Shown: piece after piece, positions 10,230-21,410 of the stretch
Layout: every line of letters starts with the position of its first letter
Numbering within the stretch: position 1 is the first letter of the stretch
Assembly (NCBI GenBank): GCA_037447655.1
Contig: JBBHKE010000928.1
Location: 155,987-219,986, forward strand
From: Zygnema cylindricum
Lineage: Eukaryota; Streptophyta; Zygnematophyceae; Zygnematales; Zygnemataceae
Reading direction: 5' to 3'
DNA: 64,000 nt
Notes under the pieces: model-generated
Told to the model about the DNA's origin: nothing
What the model saw: only the letters and a program-made list of their open reading frames with translations
Database searches by the model: none
Made by a program: the position numbers and the translations under genes

Positions 10230-11930
10230 AGAAGGAGGAGCAAGTTCTTAGAAGGAGCTCTCGGAGTATAAAGGGGAAGAAACCGGAGAAACTCACTTAC
10301 GATCGAAAAGGGGAAAATGCATCGAATTCTCATTATTTTCTTTCCGATGCTAAAGAGACAGAGTTTCTTTTGTAGCAATCACTTACGGAAAATATGAACG
10401 GCAACCCTCAATCTTATCTCGAGGCAAGGAGGTCGGTTGATTGGGAGAGTAAGTGGAAACCGGCGTGGGAGAGAATTTAAATCGGTGGTTGATAATTGAA
10501 CTTTTGAGGAAGTAAAATTACCGGAGGGGAAAAGGGCGATAGATGCAAAGTGGGTATGTAAGACGAAGACCGAAGCTTCGGGTGAAATTATTAAGTACAA
10601 GGCGAGGCTTGTTTGTAAGGGCTTCGAACAACGTGAGGGAATCGATTTTAAAGAGACTTATGCTCCCGTGGTGAAGTTTGACTCACTACGGATTATTATT
10701 GCACTTGCAGCGATGGGGAAGAAGCACGTCCATCAAATGGACGTGGAAACTGCGTTTTTAAATGGTGAGTTGGAGGAAGAGGTATACATGAAGGTACCGG
10801 AAGGCGTGTCTCCTTTGCAATAAGGAAATGTATGGCGTTTGCGAAAGTCATTATATGGTTTGAAACAGGTGCCGCGCACATGGTATTTGAGACTTCATCA
10901 AGTACTATTGAAATTCGGATTTGTACAGACTACGTCCGATTCTGGAGTTTATGTGAAAGGTGAAGGAGTTGACCAAATCATCTTTTCTGTTTATATGGAT
11001 GATTTCTTGATGGCATGCGACAAGTTTGATCGCATTAATGAGTTGAAACGTTACCTTGGATTACATTTCAAAGTTACGGATCTTGGAGAGGTACGATATA
11101 TTTTGGGGATTGAAGTGATACGCGATAAAGAGGGGAACATTAAATTGAGTCAAGCTCAATATTGTAAGGAGATTTTGGAGAGATTTGGTATGACTGACGC
11201 GAAACCGCTTTCGACGTCGTTGGATGCAAATCTTCACATTCGCAAGTTTGAGGAAGAAAATTCTGTCGATGTACCATATCGAGAGGCGGTTGGTTCACTT
11301 ATGTACCTTAGCGTTGGTACTCGTCCAGATATTTCGGCCGCGCTTTCCATCGTCGGCCGTTATTGTCACGAGCCAAAGAAGGCGAATTGGGAGGCCGTAC
11401 AACGTATATTTCAATATTTAGTTGGTACGATTGATCTTGGACTTTTGTTTACTTCTGACAAAAGATTTTTGGAGTATGTTGGGTATTGTAACGCGGATTG
11501 GGGCGGCGACACTGATTCAAGTAAGTCCACTTCAGGGTACGCATTTATTTTTGGAGGAGCCGCGATCTCGTGGAGTTTTAAGCTACAACCTACGGTTGCG
11601 TTGAGTTCTACAGAATCTGAGTAAACGGATGCGTGTCATGCATCTAAGGCTTCGATTTGGATTAAGGAGATGTTACGTGAGTTAAGCATTCCTATTGGTT
11701 GTATGACGATTTATTTTGACAGCATGAGTTCGATGGCGTTGGCGAAAAATCCTGTGTTTCACAAGAGGACGAAACACATCAGGATCTAATGGCATTTTGT
11801 AAGAGATTTGGTTACGGCGAACGAGATTGTATTTTCGTACGTACCGACAAAAGAGGAGGCGGCAGATTTGCTGACGAAAGCAACTACGCATAATGTATTT
11901 GAGAGGCGACGACCGAAACTTGGATTATTT
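10230..11930 (+). pseudogene. Copia-1 reverse transcriptase / RNase H region
   Basis: The RT start appears near 10400-10600 (ESKWKPAWE, DAKWVCKTKT-like stretch), then SLYGLKQVPRTWY and the catalytic YMDD at about 10996-11007. The RNase H part has NADWGGDTDSSKSTSGY and SSTESE. Stops interrupt it at about 10373, 10820, 11622 and 11788. The YMDD itself is intact, but the product cannot be made as one chain. Confidence 0.9.
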
Positions 11931-11951
11931 TGAAGAGTTTGGCGATTCTGA

Positions 11952-11966
11952 CAATAAGAGGGGGAT
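11952..11966 (+). other. Copia-1 polypurine tract
   Basis: AATAAGAGGGGGA immediately before the 3' LTR is the expected primer site for plus-strand DNA synthesis. Confidence 0.8.
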
Positions 11967-12599
11967 TGTTGGATTATTGTCGTTTTCACAACACTTCGCG
12001 AAGCGTCATACCAACTTGTATTTGTTCGACGCGAACTGTCGCGTCATCATACAAAAGTACGACGTTGTTTCGCGACGGTACTTTTGATGTCCGCGAATGA
12101 AACATACTATTTTGTTTCGCGTCACTTGTTTGTTTCGTGCGCAGGTGTTTCAATTTGCGTGCAGGTGTGTTCGTGAAGCGACACGTGTTTAAGTTAAGGT
12201 TTGGAGTTTTTTGTTTCGAAGGAAGAAGCGTGTGCGCCTTCCTTCGTGGAACTTTCATTGAAGAGTGCACAGTCAGCTAAGGACAGACTTCGCCGCTACG
12301 CTAAGTTCTGCTTGTCATTTCTTGTTGTCTCTTAGTGCAGAGTAGCGAGTATATATAGGCAGCAGTGGACATGTGCAGAGTATGGAATTAATTAATTCTA
12401 TCTTACATGATTAGATCATAGAGGATTTGATATTGAGTAAGAGATTAGAGAGAAGAGATGATGTAAAGAGGCTTCAGCCAAGAACGCTTATAAATCTTTT
12501 TGGCTGAATATTCCTCTTGTCTTTTATGAGCTTCCGTTGAGTAATGTTTTATGTTTTGTGAATTATTAAGAGTGGATGTCTTTTGCTCAAGATTCTTCA
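11967..12599 (+). repeat. Copia-1 3' LTR
   Basis: 633 bases, beginning TGTTGGATTATTG and ending GATTCTTCA, collinear with the 5' LTR. It carries its own TATATATAGG promoter-like motif near 12350 and could promote transcription into flanking DNA. Confidence 0.93.
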
Positions 12600-12757
12600 G
12601 AATCTGCCAAAAAAATCGGGAAATAGGTCGATACCTCCAAAAATCTAAGAAAAAAAATTGCTTCCATGGCTCCCAACAAGACATGGACTTTGGAGGACAT
12701 GCCAAAAGAGAGAAAGACAATCAACATTAAGTGAACATACAAATTCTAGAATAACTA

Positions 12758-12975
12758 CACCTTATATCACTATTACTGTTAATATTCTTTTTGCCACTTA
12801 AAACATATTTTCTCCGTACACACTTGTCCGATTTTCAGACGTAGGGCGTCAACCGGAAGCTGGGAATCTTGGCTTTCAATGGCAATCGTCAGATCTAAAA
12901 ACCTACATGTGTGTACAAAGAAAAAATGTTTTAAAGAGACGAAAATAACATTAACAATAACAACGATTCACGATG
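12758..12975. mobile_element. Mariner-like MITE (TA flanks)
   Basis: About 218 bases bounded by TA on both sides, starting CACCTTATATCACTATTA and ending with an imperfect inverted copy. Inner arms (actttaaaacat ... atgttttaaag type, and cgtacacacttgtccgatttt) also pair. Relatives are at 27575-27630, 33396-33622 and 42501-42707. Confidence 0.65.
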
Positions 12976-13288
12976 TACATAACTATAAAATATAATTTAG
13001 GGCTTGTTGCAAACATCCTCAAAAAGAAAGAAGATCAAATTATTGAGGTGAAAGAGATGTTGCCGAAAAAAATGTGAGATGCAACACTTTGGAGGACTAA
13101 AGTGCGTCCTGGGCATCGAAGAGATGCAAGAGAAACAAAACGAAGAAATTCATCTCACGTAATGTAAATATATTCCAGCGTTGCTCACCAAGTTCCCACT
13201 GCTCTGTTGACGTATGAAAAGTGTACCGATTGATACCCGGATCCACACTAATTAACTAAATAAAAAAGACTCATATGCCACGATATCC

Positions 13289-13480
13289 AGGTTGGTGGCG
13301 CAGTGGTTAGTGCATTCACAACTACAGTGAAAGGTCCTCGGACCAAATCCTTGCCGGTCATCATTCCCTCTATTGGGATCGTCCCTTCGATCTCTCGATT
13401 TTACAAATTTTAATATGCGTGACGCTAGAGGCATCACGAGGCCTCTCTAACTCGGCGAGAAATTAATTGAAGAACTGGAG
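13289..13480 (+). repeat. tRNA-derived SINE-like sequence (pol III A and B boxes)
   Basis: TGGCGCAGTGGTTAGTGC at 13296-13313 is a near-consensus tRNA A box, and GGACCAAATCC at 13340-13350 resembles the B box GGTTCGAATCC. Their spacing suits an internal polymerase III promoter. The sequence does not fold into a clean tRNA: the acceptor arms do not pair. A body of unrelated sequence and a CT-rich tail (13481-13515) follow. I read it as a SINE head or tRNA pseudogene, not a working tRNA. Confidence 0.55.
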
Positions 13481-13515
13481 GCCTCTCCCCTCTCCCCCTC
13501 TCCCCCTTTCCCCAT

Positions 13516-14018
13516 GCAACACCCTGTCGTGAAGTAGTGAGGGCCCTCATTTACACACGAATTGCATCAATTGTTATTAAAGCTAATTTATTTGTTTGGC
13601 TCTCAAATTCACTTTATTTAAATGCATAGATTTGTCAAATATTCTTTGAAACTTTTTCATTTGGAGGTAAAATTCTTCGATTTTTATTTGTGCAGTATAA
13701 GAGAAAAGTCAACATGAAATTATTTACGAAGCTTATAATGACGAATGTATGTTATTTAGTGTGGTATGTGAGCATATGTTATTTAGTGTGGTAGGTGAGC
13801 ATATGTTAATTAGTATGTAAGCTCAAAAATAGGAAAATCTTTGCATTATCGCCACACTACCTATCCTTGTTAAAGTTAACATCAGTAATTCGGTTGCGAC
13901 TTTATTTTGGCCGAAATCATAAAATAGTGCTAACAACACTATTTAAGCAAGTGAAGTACAATCTTCCACATATCCTTATACTACATTATTAATTATATTC
14001 CAATTTTTGCATTAAAAC
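13516..14018. other. AT-rich spacer, no gene seen
   Basis: Only a short direct repeat of gtgagcatatgttattagtgtgg type near 13740-13820 is notable. Confidence 0.5.
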
Positions 14019-14020
14019 TA

Positions 14021-15222
14021 CATCGTGAATCGTAATTAGTGTAAAGAAAGAATTAGAGTAAAAAAATAAAAATAATAATCAGAGTTATTTACTCTAATTT
14101 GTGTGAAAGAACTTTTTCAAAACGGAATTTCACTCTAATTTATCATTAACTCTAATTTGGGCGTAAATTCGGACGCTGGATATATCCACTGTAAATTATG
14201 TACAAGTACAGAATCTGACAAAACGTACAGTTTCACGTCATTATGACGTTTGCATTACGCAGTTTGTTAAAACGTTGTTACATGAAAACAGCCTGTACTA
14301 AATCATTATTTGTACTTTTTTACTTAATAAAATACAATTTTGCACGGTCAGACACCAACCGTACGCCACAATTTTTAAAACGGCACTGTATTAGGGTGAG
14401 GTTCCATTAGGGGGGAAATGTCGTTGTTTACTTAAATTCGTACTGTTTCGTACAGTACCGTACCAAAAAAAAATGTCAGAAAAACAAGCCTACTGAATGA
14501 GGGATTTGATTCTCCACGTTTATGGGCGTAAACGTAGATCGTCGGATGCATAATCGGATACGCCGTTGTCTAACACTTTTAGTTCGCAACAAGTGACCCG
14601 GAGTAGGTCAATTCTAAGCGCCTGAATGAATAGCATCGTGCCTCGTGGAAAAGTGAACAAATATCCACGACGATCGCGCGACCAGGTGGGTACATGACGC
14701 GTATGACATGTGCCTTCCGCCAGGGAGGATGCGAGGCCACCGGAAGCCGCAAGAAAATCTTTGACGGAGGATATTGTTTCACGCTTTTGTCATCCTCTAA
14801 CCATTCTGGCATATTTGTTCGCTTTTACAAATCTTAAGTTTCGTTCGCTCGTACAAATTTTATTCAATGCGTCGTACGAGTCACTTTTTACCTTCGCTGG
14901 TACAAATATGTGGTCACAATATGCTGTCAGAGATTCTTTGAAGATTATCGGAATCATATTCATCTATTATGTGGACCAATAAAAGTGTGTTATACAAATA
15001 TAATGTCGATTTTTGACCCGACACAATGGAACGATGGCTTTAGTAAACGAATTTTCGACGTTTACTAAGACCGCCTAATGGAACAACGCTCTTAGAGTTA
15101 TTAACGCTCATTCAAAAAGTACCTTGAATAATGTGAAGAATAATGTACTCTATTTATAGTGATAGAGTCAAAATTTGGGGTGAGGCAATTAGCGTACATA
15201 ACTCTAATTACGATTTGCGGTG
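14021..15222. mobile_element. Mariner-like MITE family A, interrupted copy
   Basis: It starts CATCGTGAATCGTAATTAG and ends with its inverted form (CTAATTACGATTTGCGGTG), with TA on both flanks (14019-14020, 15223-15224). Removing the nested element and one TTA leaves about 501 bases, the same length as the intact copies at 53745-54245 and 60636-61141. Confidence 0.85.
14394..15091. mobile_element. PIF/Harbinger-like MITE nested in a mariner-like MITE
   Basis: 698 bases starting GGGTGAGGTTCCATTAGG and ending CCTAATGGAACAACGCTC, flanked by TTA at 14391-14393 and 15092-15094. The copy at 60636-61141 shows the uninterrupted site (CACTGTATTAGAGTTATT), which confirms insertion at a single TTA. Confidence 0.88.
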
Positions 15223-15224
15223 TA

Positions 15225-15978
15225 GCAAACTCCTTTACGCTTATAATGATGGGCAGTGTATCTTCCTTGTCCAACGTAGTCTTCATCTCCCTCTGTCTCT
15301 CCTATACACTGTAGTGTTATCCGTATTCTGTCTCTCTCTCATTGTCTCTTTCTCCCTCTTCTTCTCTCCCTCCCTCTACATTGTCCCTATTCAAATTCTC
15401 ACTCTTTAACTCTCCCTCCCTCTCCCTCTCTTCTCTTTCACATTCTTTTGGTCCATTTACCCACATCTTTAACAGTTCTGGCTTTGAAATAGCCGTCATT
15501 TTTTTAATTGCAAAAGCTCATTTTCCGTCGAACAAATTGTTTAAGGATATGCAGAAATCTTGACCTCAATTTATTTACTTTTTTGGGTGATTAAACGTCA
15601 AAAAACTCAAAAATCTCTCCAATTTAAATTTCAACATGGTTGAATCACGGGTCCAAAAAAAGTTTAATTCTCTGAGCTCAAAAATGGAAGAAAGTAATGT
15701 TAAAAAAATATTGACAATGTGTTTTTCGTATTTGAGGAGGAAAATTGAACATCCCAAAATTCATTTGCTTGGTATAAAAAAGCTCATGGGTTGAAATTTT
15801 ACTGCTATTTAAGGGAATATTATGATTTACATAGCTTCATAAATATCCATAAAGGGATATTCGATTTCCAAATTTACTTCTTACCCCTCAAAAATAAAAA
15901 GAAAAAACTCTCACGTTCTTTATACTGTTATAAAGTTTTTACACCTTCTTTAGTTGACCGCAAACACAACTTTGATAT
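15225..15978. other. Spacer with CT-rich patch, no gene seen
   Basis: A CT-rich stretch lies at about 15285-15440; the rest is AT-rich with short unsupported frames. The last five bases (GATAT) are the left target duplication of Copia-2. Confidence 0.5.
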
Positions 15979-16582
15979 TGTTACGATTCATTGAAAGAAT
16001 CGTACGCACACGGAATCGGTTTGATTTCGCGAAAGAAAGAACTGTACTTTCTAGAATGTATCGAAAGTACTCTAACGTACGTTTCGATAAAGTTCTATAG
16101 ATTTCGCGAAACATATTTGTCGTTTCGTTTCGCGTCTAGATTAACGTACGTTTAATTTAGTACGATAGTACTTCTATCTTTGTCTAGTACTTTTGTCTTA
16201 GCTTGTCGTTTTGCTATGTTTCAGCCCTTAGTGAGAATTAGAGTGTTCTAGTCTATTCTGCGGACAGGTCATCTAGAGGCGTCTATTCTGCGGACAGGTG
16301 GCATCTGGAGGCTTCTTGGCGGCGCACGCTCACAAGTGTCACGCCATGGGTGGTATTGTATGTAAGGGACACCATGACTGTGTGCTAATTAATCAATGAG
16401 AAATTGAAGGATTATATGGAGTAATAGAAGAGATAGAGAAGAAATTGTAATTTCGGTTTTTTATTAATGTGAGAATTTTCTGAAATGTCTCTTCAATGTT
16501 GATGTAATGTTTTATATTCTGAATGTTTCTGCTGCTATAAGTGTTTGTTAGTGAGCTCAGAGTTTTATTCCCAATCCTTTCA
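15979..16582 (+). repeat. Copia-2 5' LTR with 30-bp tandem duplication
   Basis: 604 bases against 569 in the 3' LTR. The difference is mainly a tandem copy of the segment starting GTCTATTCTGCGGACAGG (about 16252-16312) plus five bases near 16046. The rest differs at few positions, so the insertion looks fairly young. Confidence 0.93.
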
Positions 16583-16584
16583 TT

Positions 16585-16597
16585 TGGTATCGGAGCG
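16585..16597 (+). other. Copia-2 primer-binding site
   Basis: TGGTATCGGAGCG just after the LTR resembles the initiator Met tRNA complement TGGTATCAGAGC, with one substitution in the core. Confidence 0.8.
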
Positions 16598-16623
16598 GGT
16601 AGAGCTCCATTGTAGTATTTCCT

Positions 16624-18130
16624 TTGGTTATGGGTGGAAGGAACAAAAGAAGTCCCCTTTCACTCCCTCCTCTTCAGCTACCCCTGTTTCTAACTTTTGG
16701 GAAAATTTGCCGACTCCCGAGGATCCTCCTAAAGAAGAGAAAGAGTTCAGTTTTACCGGAGCCGCATTTGAGTCATCATTCCCCACGGATTCGTTCGATC
16801 AAAATAGAGGTGTCGGTGGCTCGATGTCCGACAATCAAATGCGAGAGTATTTGGAGAAGTTTATGCGTCGGATTGATGAGAAATTCTTAACGGTGGATAG
16901 TAGGTTTGATGAGTTAGCTCACGGTAAGCCAGATCCCGATCCGGATGGAGGAGATTCCGATGATAGTGATGAGGAGGCAAAGAAAGTGAGAGATAAGAAG
17001 GGGAAATTTAAGCTTGATGAAGAGTCCGATTTAGAAGAAGATAGTCAAGGAAGAGTGGAAATGTTTCAGATGACCAGAAAGACCGTCGTATTCAATGGAT
17101 CGAATTACCCATTCGTGGAAAAAAAATATTCGAGCTCAATTGATTTTGAGAGGTCTTTGGAAAGTCGTAAATGGAGTAGAGAAAAAGCAGGTTGGAGATG
17201 CTAAGGCTCGTCGTTTGTGGAAGCGAAAGAATCTCGCGGCCATCACCGGATTAATGCAAACGTGTTCGGTGTCCGTGCATGATCATTTCCTCACGCATAG
17301 CACCGCACACGGATGTTGGAAGGCGTTGGAATCCCAATTTGAGAGGGGAATCCAAAACAAGGGGCAATAGATGTTTTCCGATTTCATGCAATTTAAAATG
17401 AAATCCAACGAATCTTTTGACGATGCCGTGAAGAGATTTAATATTATTGTGGAGCATCTTCTTAACAATGGGAGAATGATCACGGAGGAGGACAAAGTAA
17501 CCGGATTTTTGAATGCGTTACCGGATAAATGGATCCACCTCAAGGAGATTTTACTTGCGAGGGAAAATAATACTTACGAATTTATTGTGAATTATTTGAA
17601 GATGGCGGAGAGTAATCGTATCATTTCCTCAAAAGGATCTTTGGGCGTTGGATCCTTGAATGTGACCGCTCCCGAATTCGCGGACTTACATTATTTCCGT
17701 GGAAGAGGGGGTGGAAAAGAGGAGGTACGAGAGGTCGTGGAAAATGGCTTGATAGGGGTGAAAATCTAAGTTCTCTGTCCGCCCAAAATGATAGTAGCAA
17801 CGTCTTGTGTTTCCGTTGCAACCGGCCCGGTCATTTTTCGGCTTCGTGTCCGGAAAAAGAGAGAGAATGCTTCAATTGTGGGAAAGTAGGCCACACGAGC
17901 CAACAATGCTACTCTAAATTTAGTAGCGGAGGAGTAAGAGGCGGTCGCAGTTTTGGTGGTCGCGGTCGCGGACGTGATAGTGGTCGTGGTCGTGGACGCT
18001 ATGGCGGTCATGGTGGAAGCCATGAAAATTTCGTTGACTTAAGAAATTACAAAGGAGGCGAAGGTGGACAAACGTTCACTTGTCTTCACCTCACTAATGA
18101 TTCTTTAAGTGACGCACGCGATGACGCACA
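16624..18130 (+). pseudogene. Copia-2 gag region
   Basis: The gag body is recognisable (FNGSNYPF, FERGIQNKGQ, IVEHLLNNG). It is followed by an Arg/Gly-rich tail and two intact CCHC knuckles, CFRCNRPGHFSASC and CFNCGKVGHTSQQC. Frame changes occur at an A8 run near 17120 and near 17765, and there is a TAG at 17368. The intact second knuckle shows what Copia-1 lost. Confidence 0.88.
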
Positions 18131-18584
18131 CGAAAAGAAATGGATTATTGACATGGGAGCGTCTCACCACGTGTGTACGGACGCTACACTTTTCGACGAC
18201 ATGCGCTCACTTACCGTACCAAAGCTAATTACGGTCGCAAGTGGACAAACTATTACGGTTGGTACCGTAGGTACCGTTCGATTGAATTTACCTACGTGGG
18301 ACCGTTTTGGAAATGAAACTATTTTGGAGGCGCGTCTATTGAATGTCCTATATATTCTGGATGGTTCAGTGAATCTATTAAGCGTACCTCAAATTCAGCG
18401 TGCCGGTGGAAGCGTAGTCGCTAGAGGTGATTCGGCGATTCGCATATATCGCGCCGACGGCAAATTAATCGGCGAAGGCAAAGTCACTAATTCGATGCAT
18501 AGTCGATTTTTATGGAGGCGACCGAAGAAGAATGCTTCTTCCACGGGCATTCTAAATCAAATCTCGGAATTAAAAGGAGAATAA
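18131..18584 (+). pseudogene. Copia-2 protease region with mutated active site
   Basis: The conserved segment reads WIIDMGASHHVCTD, so the catalytic Asp-Thr-Gly has become Asp-Met-Gly, which should cripple an aspartic protease. It is in frame with the zinc knuckles, unlike in Copia-1, and ends at TAA 18582 by a frameshift relative to integrase. Confidence 0.88.
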
Positions 18585-19654
18585 CGTTATGGCACCATCG
18601 GATGTGTCATACATCCGAAGGAAATTTGAGGAGAATGATAAAAACGGCATGTGTAAGAGGATTTGATCTTGCTACTAGTGAAAAAGTAAATGGATGTGAT
18701 GGATGTAGTCAAGGACGACAAATTCGGAAACCACATCTTATGAAAGATGTGAAATTTCAGGCTGAACATCCATTGGAGCTTGTCCATGTCGATCTATGTG
18801 GACAAATTAAGTCGGAAAGCCTTGGAGGAAATCGATATATTATAGTCATCGTTGATGATTATTCGAGATTTTCGTGGGTTCGATTATTGAAGAGGAAATC
18901 GGATGCTCTTGAAACTTTTATTGAGTGGCATGCATTTGCCGAAAGACAATGCGAACGGAAATTGAAAGCCATTCGTTCGGATAATGGAGGCGAATTTATC
19001 GCATTTGAGAGGTATTCTAAGGCAAAAGGAATTACCCAACAATTCACTTCACCTTATTCTCCGGAATCGAATGGAGTAGCCGAAAGGAAGAATAGGACCT
19101 TACAAGAAATGGTGAGGGCGATGGTGCATTTGGCCGGTCTAAGTATCTCATTATGGGGAGATGCCATCCTCACGGCCAATTACATTTGTAATCGGAGACT
19201 TACTTCGGTTTCCGGTGATAAAACACCATTCGAATTACTTTATGGACGAAAACCGACTCTCCATCATCTCCGAATTTGGGGATGTCGTGCTACGGTGTAT
19301 GTGGATCAAGTGAAAAGGAAAGGGAAATTTGCGGCGAGAAGTTGGCCCGGAATTTTCGTGGGCTATAGTACGAAAGGAAATCTTTACCGTGTATTTGATC
19401 CGGTTCGTCGAATTGTGGAAGAATCCCGAAATGTCAATTTTCATGAAGATTTAAAATCGGTTATTGAGAAATCGGCGGAATTGAAGAAGAATCTTGATTT
19501 TTATGAGGTAGACGATGTTGCCAATTTCCCGGACATTGAGGATTCGGATTCGGTGAGGAGCCAGAATCCATTGTCAACATCAAGAAGGGAAAATCAAATG
19601 TTGATTCGCGTTCGGAGAAATTGGACATTGACATTGATGTTCGGAGTAATGTAA
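18512..19654 (+). pseudogene. Copia-2 integrase region
   Basis: This is the longest clean frame in either element: LWHHRMC and NGCDGC form the zinc finger. The catalytic residues are Asp in HVDLCG, Asp in IRSDNGGEF and Glu in NGVAERKNRT. WPGIFVGYSTKGNLYRVFD follows and is intact here but frameshifted in Copia-1. It has no start of its own; it was part of a polyprotein. Confidence 0.9.
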
Positions 19655-20365
19655 GTCGAAATTCCAAAATGTCGACGGAAAGTCAAAAATCTTCAAGCTC
19701 AAAATCGAGTTTACCGAATGTGGATGAAGAGGAGCAAAATGTGGAACAAGTTCCGGTTCTTAGACGGGGTACTCGAGAGAATAGAGGAAAGAAACCAAAT
19801 CGGCTTTCTTAAAACAAAATTGGTGGAGAAAATTCTAATTCCCATTATTTCGTCTCCGATGCGAAGGAGACGGAATTCCTTTTATAGCAAATAATGTGCG
19901 AGAATTTGGCCGATCCTCTATCATACGCGGAGGCGAGAAACCGCGGTTGAAACGGGTGGAAGTCGGCATGGGAGAATTATATAAGAAGATTGCACGGATT
20001 GGGGCTGATATCTATTTATGTAAATCGACGAATTATGGATTTGTGGAGAGACGACCAAATTTGAAGTCGCGTAAAGCATATTTCTTATTTTGTCATTTGA
20101 GTTTACATGGACCGATCATTTGGCGACGTGCCATGTGGCGAAGGCATGAATATTTCATGGGAAAGAGTTTTCAGTTTGAAGGAGTATTTAAATTGAAATC
20201 GTCAATGACCTTTATGTTGAAGAGGGGGCGACCACAAATACAGTTGGTTACGCCTTGTGACGATTCTCCCAATACGAAAGGGAATGTTGAATATTGTGAG
20301 AATCGGCAATATGGCCGAAGTTGCTTGGATGATGTTTGTTACGGTTAAGTAGACGATTCTTCAAT
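19655..20365 (+). pseudogene. Copia-2 linker, deletion junction and 3' residual sequence
   Basis: The acidic Ser-rich linker ends at TAG 19885. An RT-start remnant follows (NLADPLSYAEAR, then a shifted GWKSAWE). Near 20000-20030 the sequence switches to the end of RNase H (ADIYLCKSTNYGFVERRPNLK, matching Copia-1 AADLLTKATTHNVFERRRPKL). About 1.4 kb present in Copia-1 (roughly 10475-11860) is missing. Some 300 further bases before the purine tract have no Copia-1 counterpart. Confidence 0.8.
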
Positions 20366-20377
20366 GAAGAGGGGGAA

Positions 20378-20946
20378 TGTTACGATTCATTGAAAGAATC
20401 GTACGCACGCGGAATCGGTTCGATTTCGCGAAAGAAAGAACTTTCTAGAATGTATCGAAAGTACTCTAACGTACGTTTCGATAAAGTTCTATAGATTTCG
20501 CGAAACATATTTGTCGTTTCGTTTCGCGTCAAGATTAGCGTACGTTTAATTTAGTACGATAGTACTTCTAGCTTTGTCGAGTACTTTCGTCTTAGCTTGT
20601 CGTTTTGCTATGTTTCAGCCCTTAGTGAGAATTAGAGTGTTCTAGTCTAATCTGCGGACAGGTGGCATCTGGAGGCTTCTTGGCGGCGCACGCTCACACG
20701 TATCACGCCATGGGTGGTATTGTATTTAAGGGACACCATGACTGTGTGCTAATTAATCAATGAGAAATTGAAGGATTATATGGAGTAATAGAAGAGATAG
20801 AGAAGAAATTGTAATTTCAGTTTTTTATTAATGTGAGAATTTTCTGAAATGTCTCTTCAATGTTGATGTAATGTTTTATATTCTGAATGTTTATGCTGCT
20901 ATAAGTGTTTGTTAGTGAGCTCAGAGTTTTATTCCCGATCCTTTCA
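20378..20946 (+). repeat. Copia-2 3' LTR
   Basis: 569 bases from TGTTACGATTCATTG to CCTTTCA, preceded by the purine tract AATGAAGAGGGGGAA. It has a single copy of the segment duplicated in the 5' LTR. Confidence 0.93.
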
Positions 20947-21410
20947 GATATTGCTTTCAAATGCTCCAAATGCCAAACAATTAAATATGCATAAAAATTG
21001 AAATTTGCAAATAGTTTAAAATTGTTTCTTTTTTGTTCGAATACGAAACTTTTATTCGATTGATTTCCGCTTAAACGGAGATCTTTTTGTAGCTTTTTTT
21101 TTAAGCCACTTCTTACACTTTTCATAATCTAAAATTTAATCTAAACTCCTAAGCAATTTTGCATCAAACTTCTCTCAAAATTCCCATTGAACCCATAATA
21201 AACCTTTAAATTTTAATATATATTTTCAGTCTCTCGTCTTATTGTTCTTATAATTTCCAAGAACTACTCTAATTTGTAATTTCTCGAGATCGAAAAAAAA
21301 TGTTATTCCAACTTTCGAGAATGTTTCCGTCAAAAGTAGACTAAACATACAAGTTTGTGATTTTCTATCTATACAAGAAAGGAGAAATGAATAAACAGAA
21401 AAAAAAAATC

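Larger units (their letters stand above)
6577..12599 (+). mobile_element. Copia-1: full-length Ty1/copia LTR retrotransposon, degenerate
   Basis: Two LTRs (6577-7211 and 11967-12599) begin TGTT and end TTCA. A tRNA-iMet-like primer site follows the left LTR and a purine tract precedes the right one. Flanks are AAATC (6572-6576) and GAATC (12600-12604), a 5-bp duplication with one change. Domain order is gag, protease, integrase, reverse transcriptase, RNase H, which defines Ty1/copia. Several in-frame stops and frameshifts mean no intact polyprotein is encoded. It landed just after the candidate gene ending at 6562. Confidence 0.95.
15979..20946 (+). mobile_element. Copia-2: Ty1/copia element lacking RT and RNase H
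   Basis: LTRs at 15979-16582 and 20378-20946 begin TGTTACGATTCATTG and end CCTTTCA. A perfect 5-bp target duplication GATAT flanks it (15974-15978, 20947-20951). Gag, protease and integrase resemble Copia-1, but the frame then jumps from the very start of reverse transcriptase to the end of RNase H. It therefore could move only with help from another element. In-frame stops and frameshifts disable its remaining genes too. Confidence 0.95.

Noticed and set aside
8627-11930. Copia-1 pol as a working gene
   Set aside because: The DTG and YMDD motifs are intact, but several in-frame stops and frameshifts prevent a full-length product.
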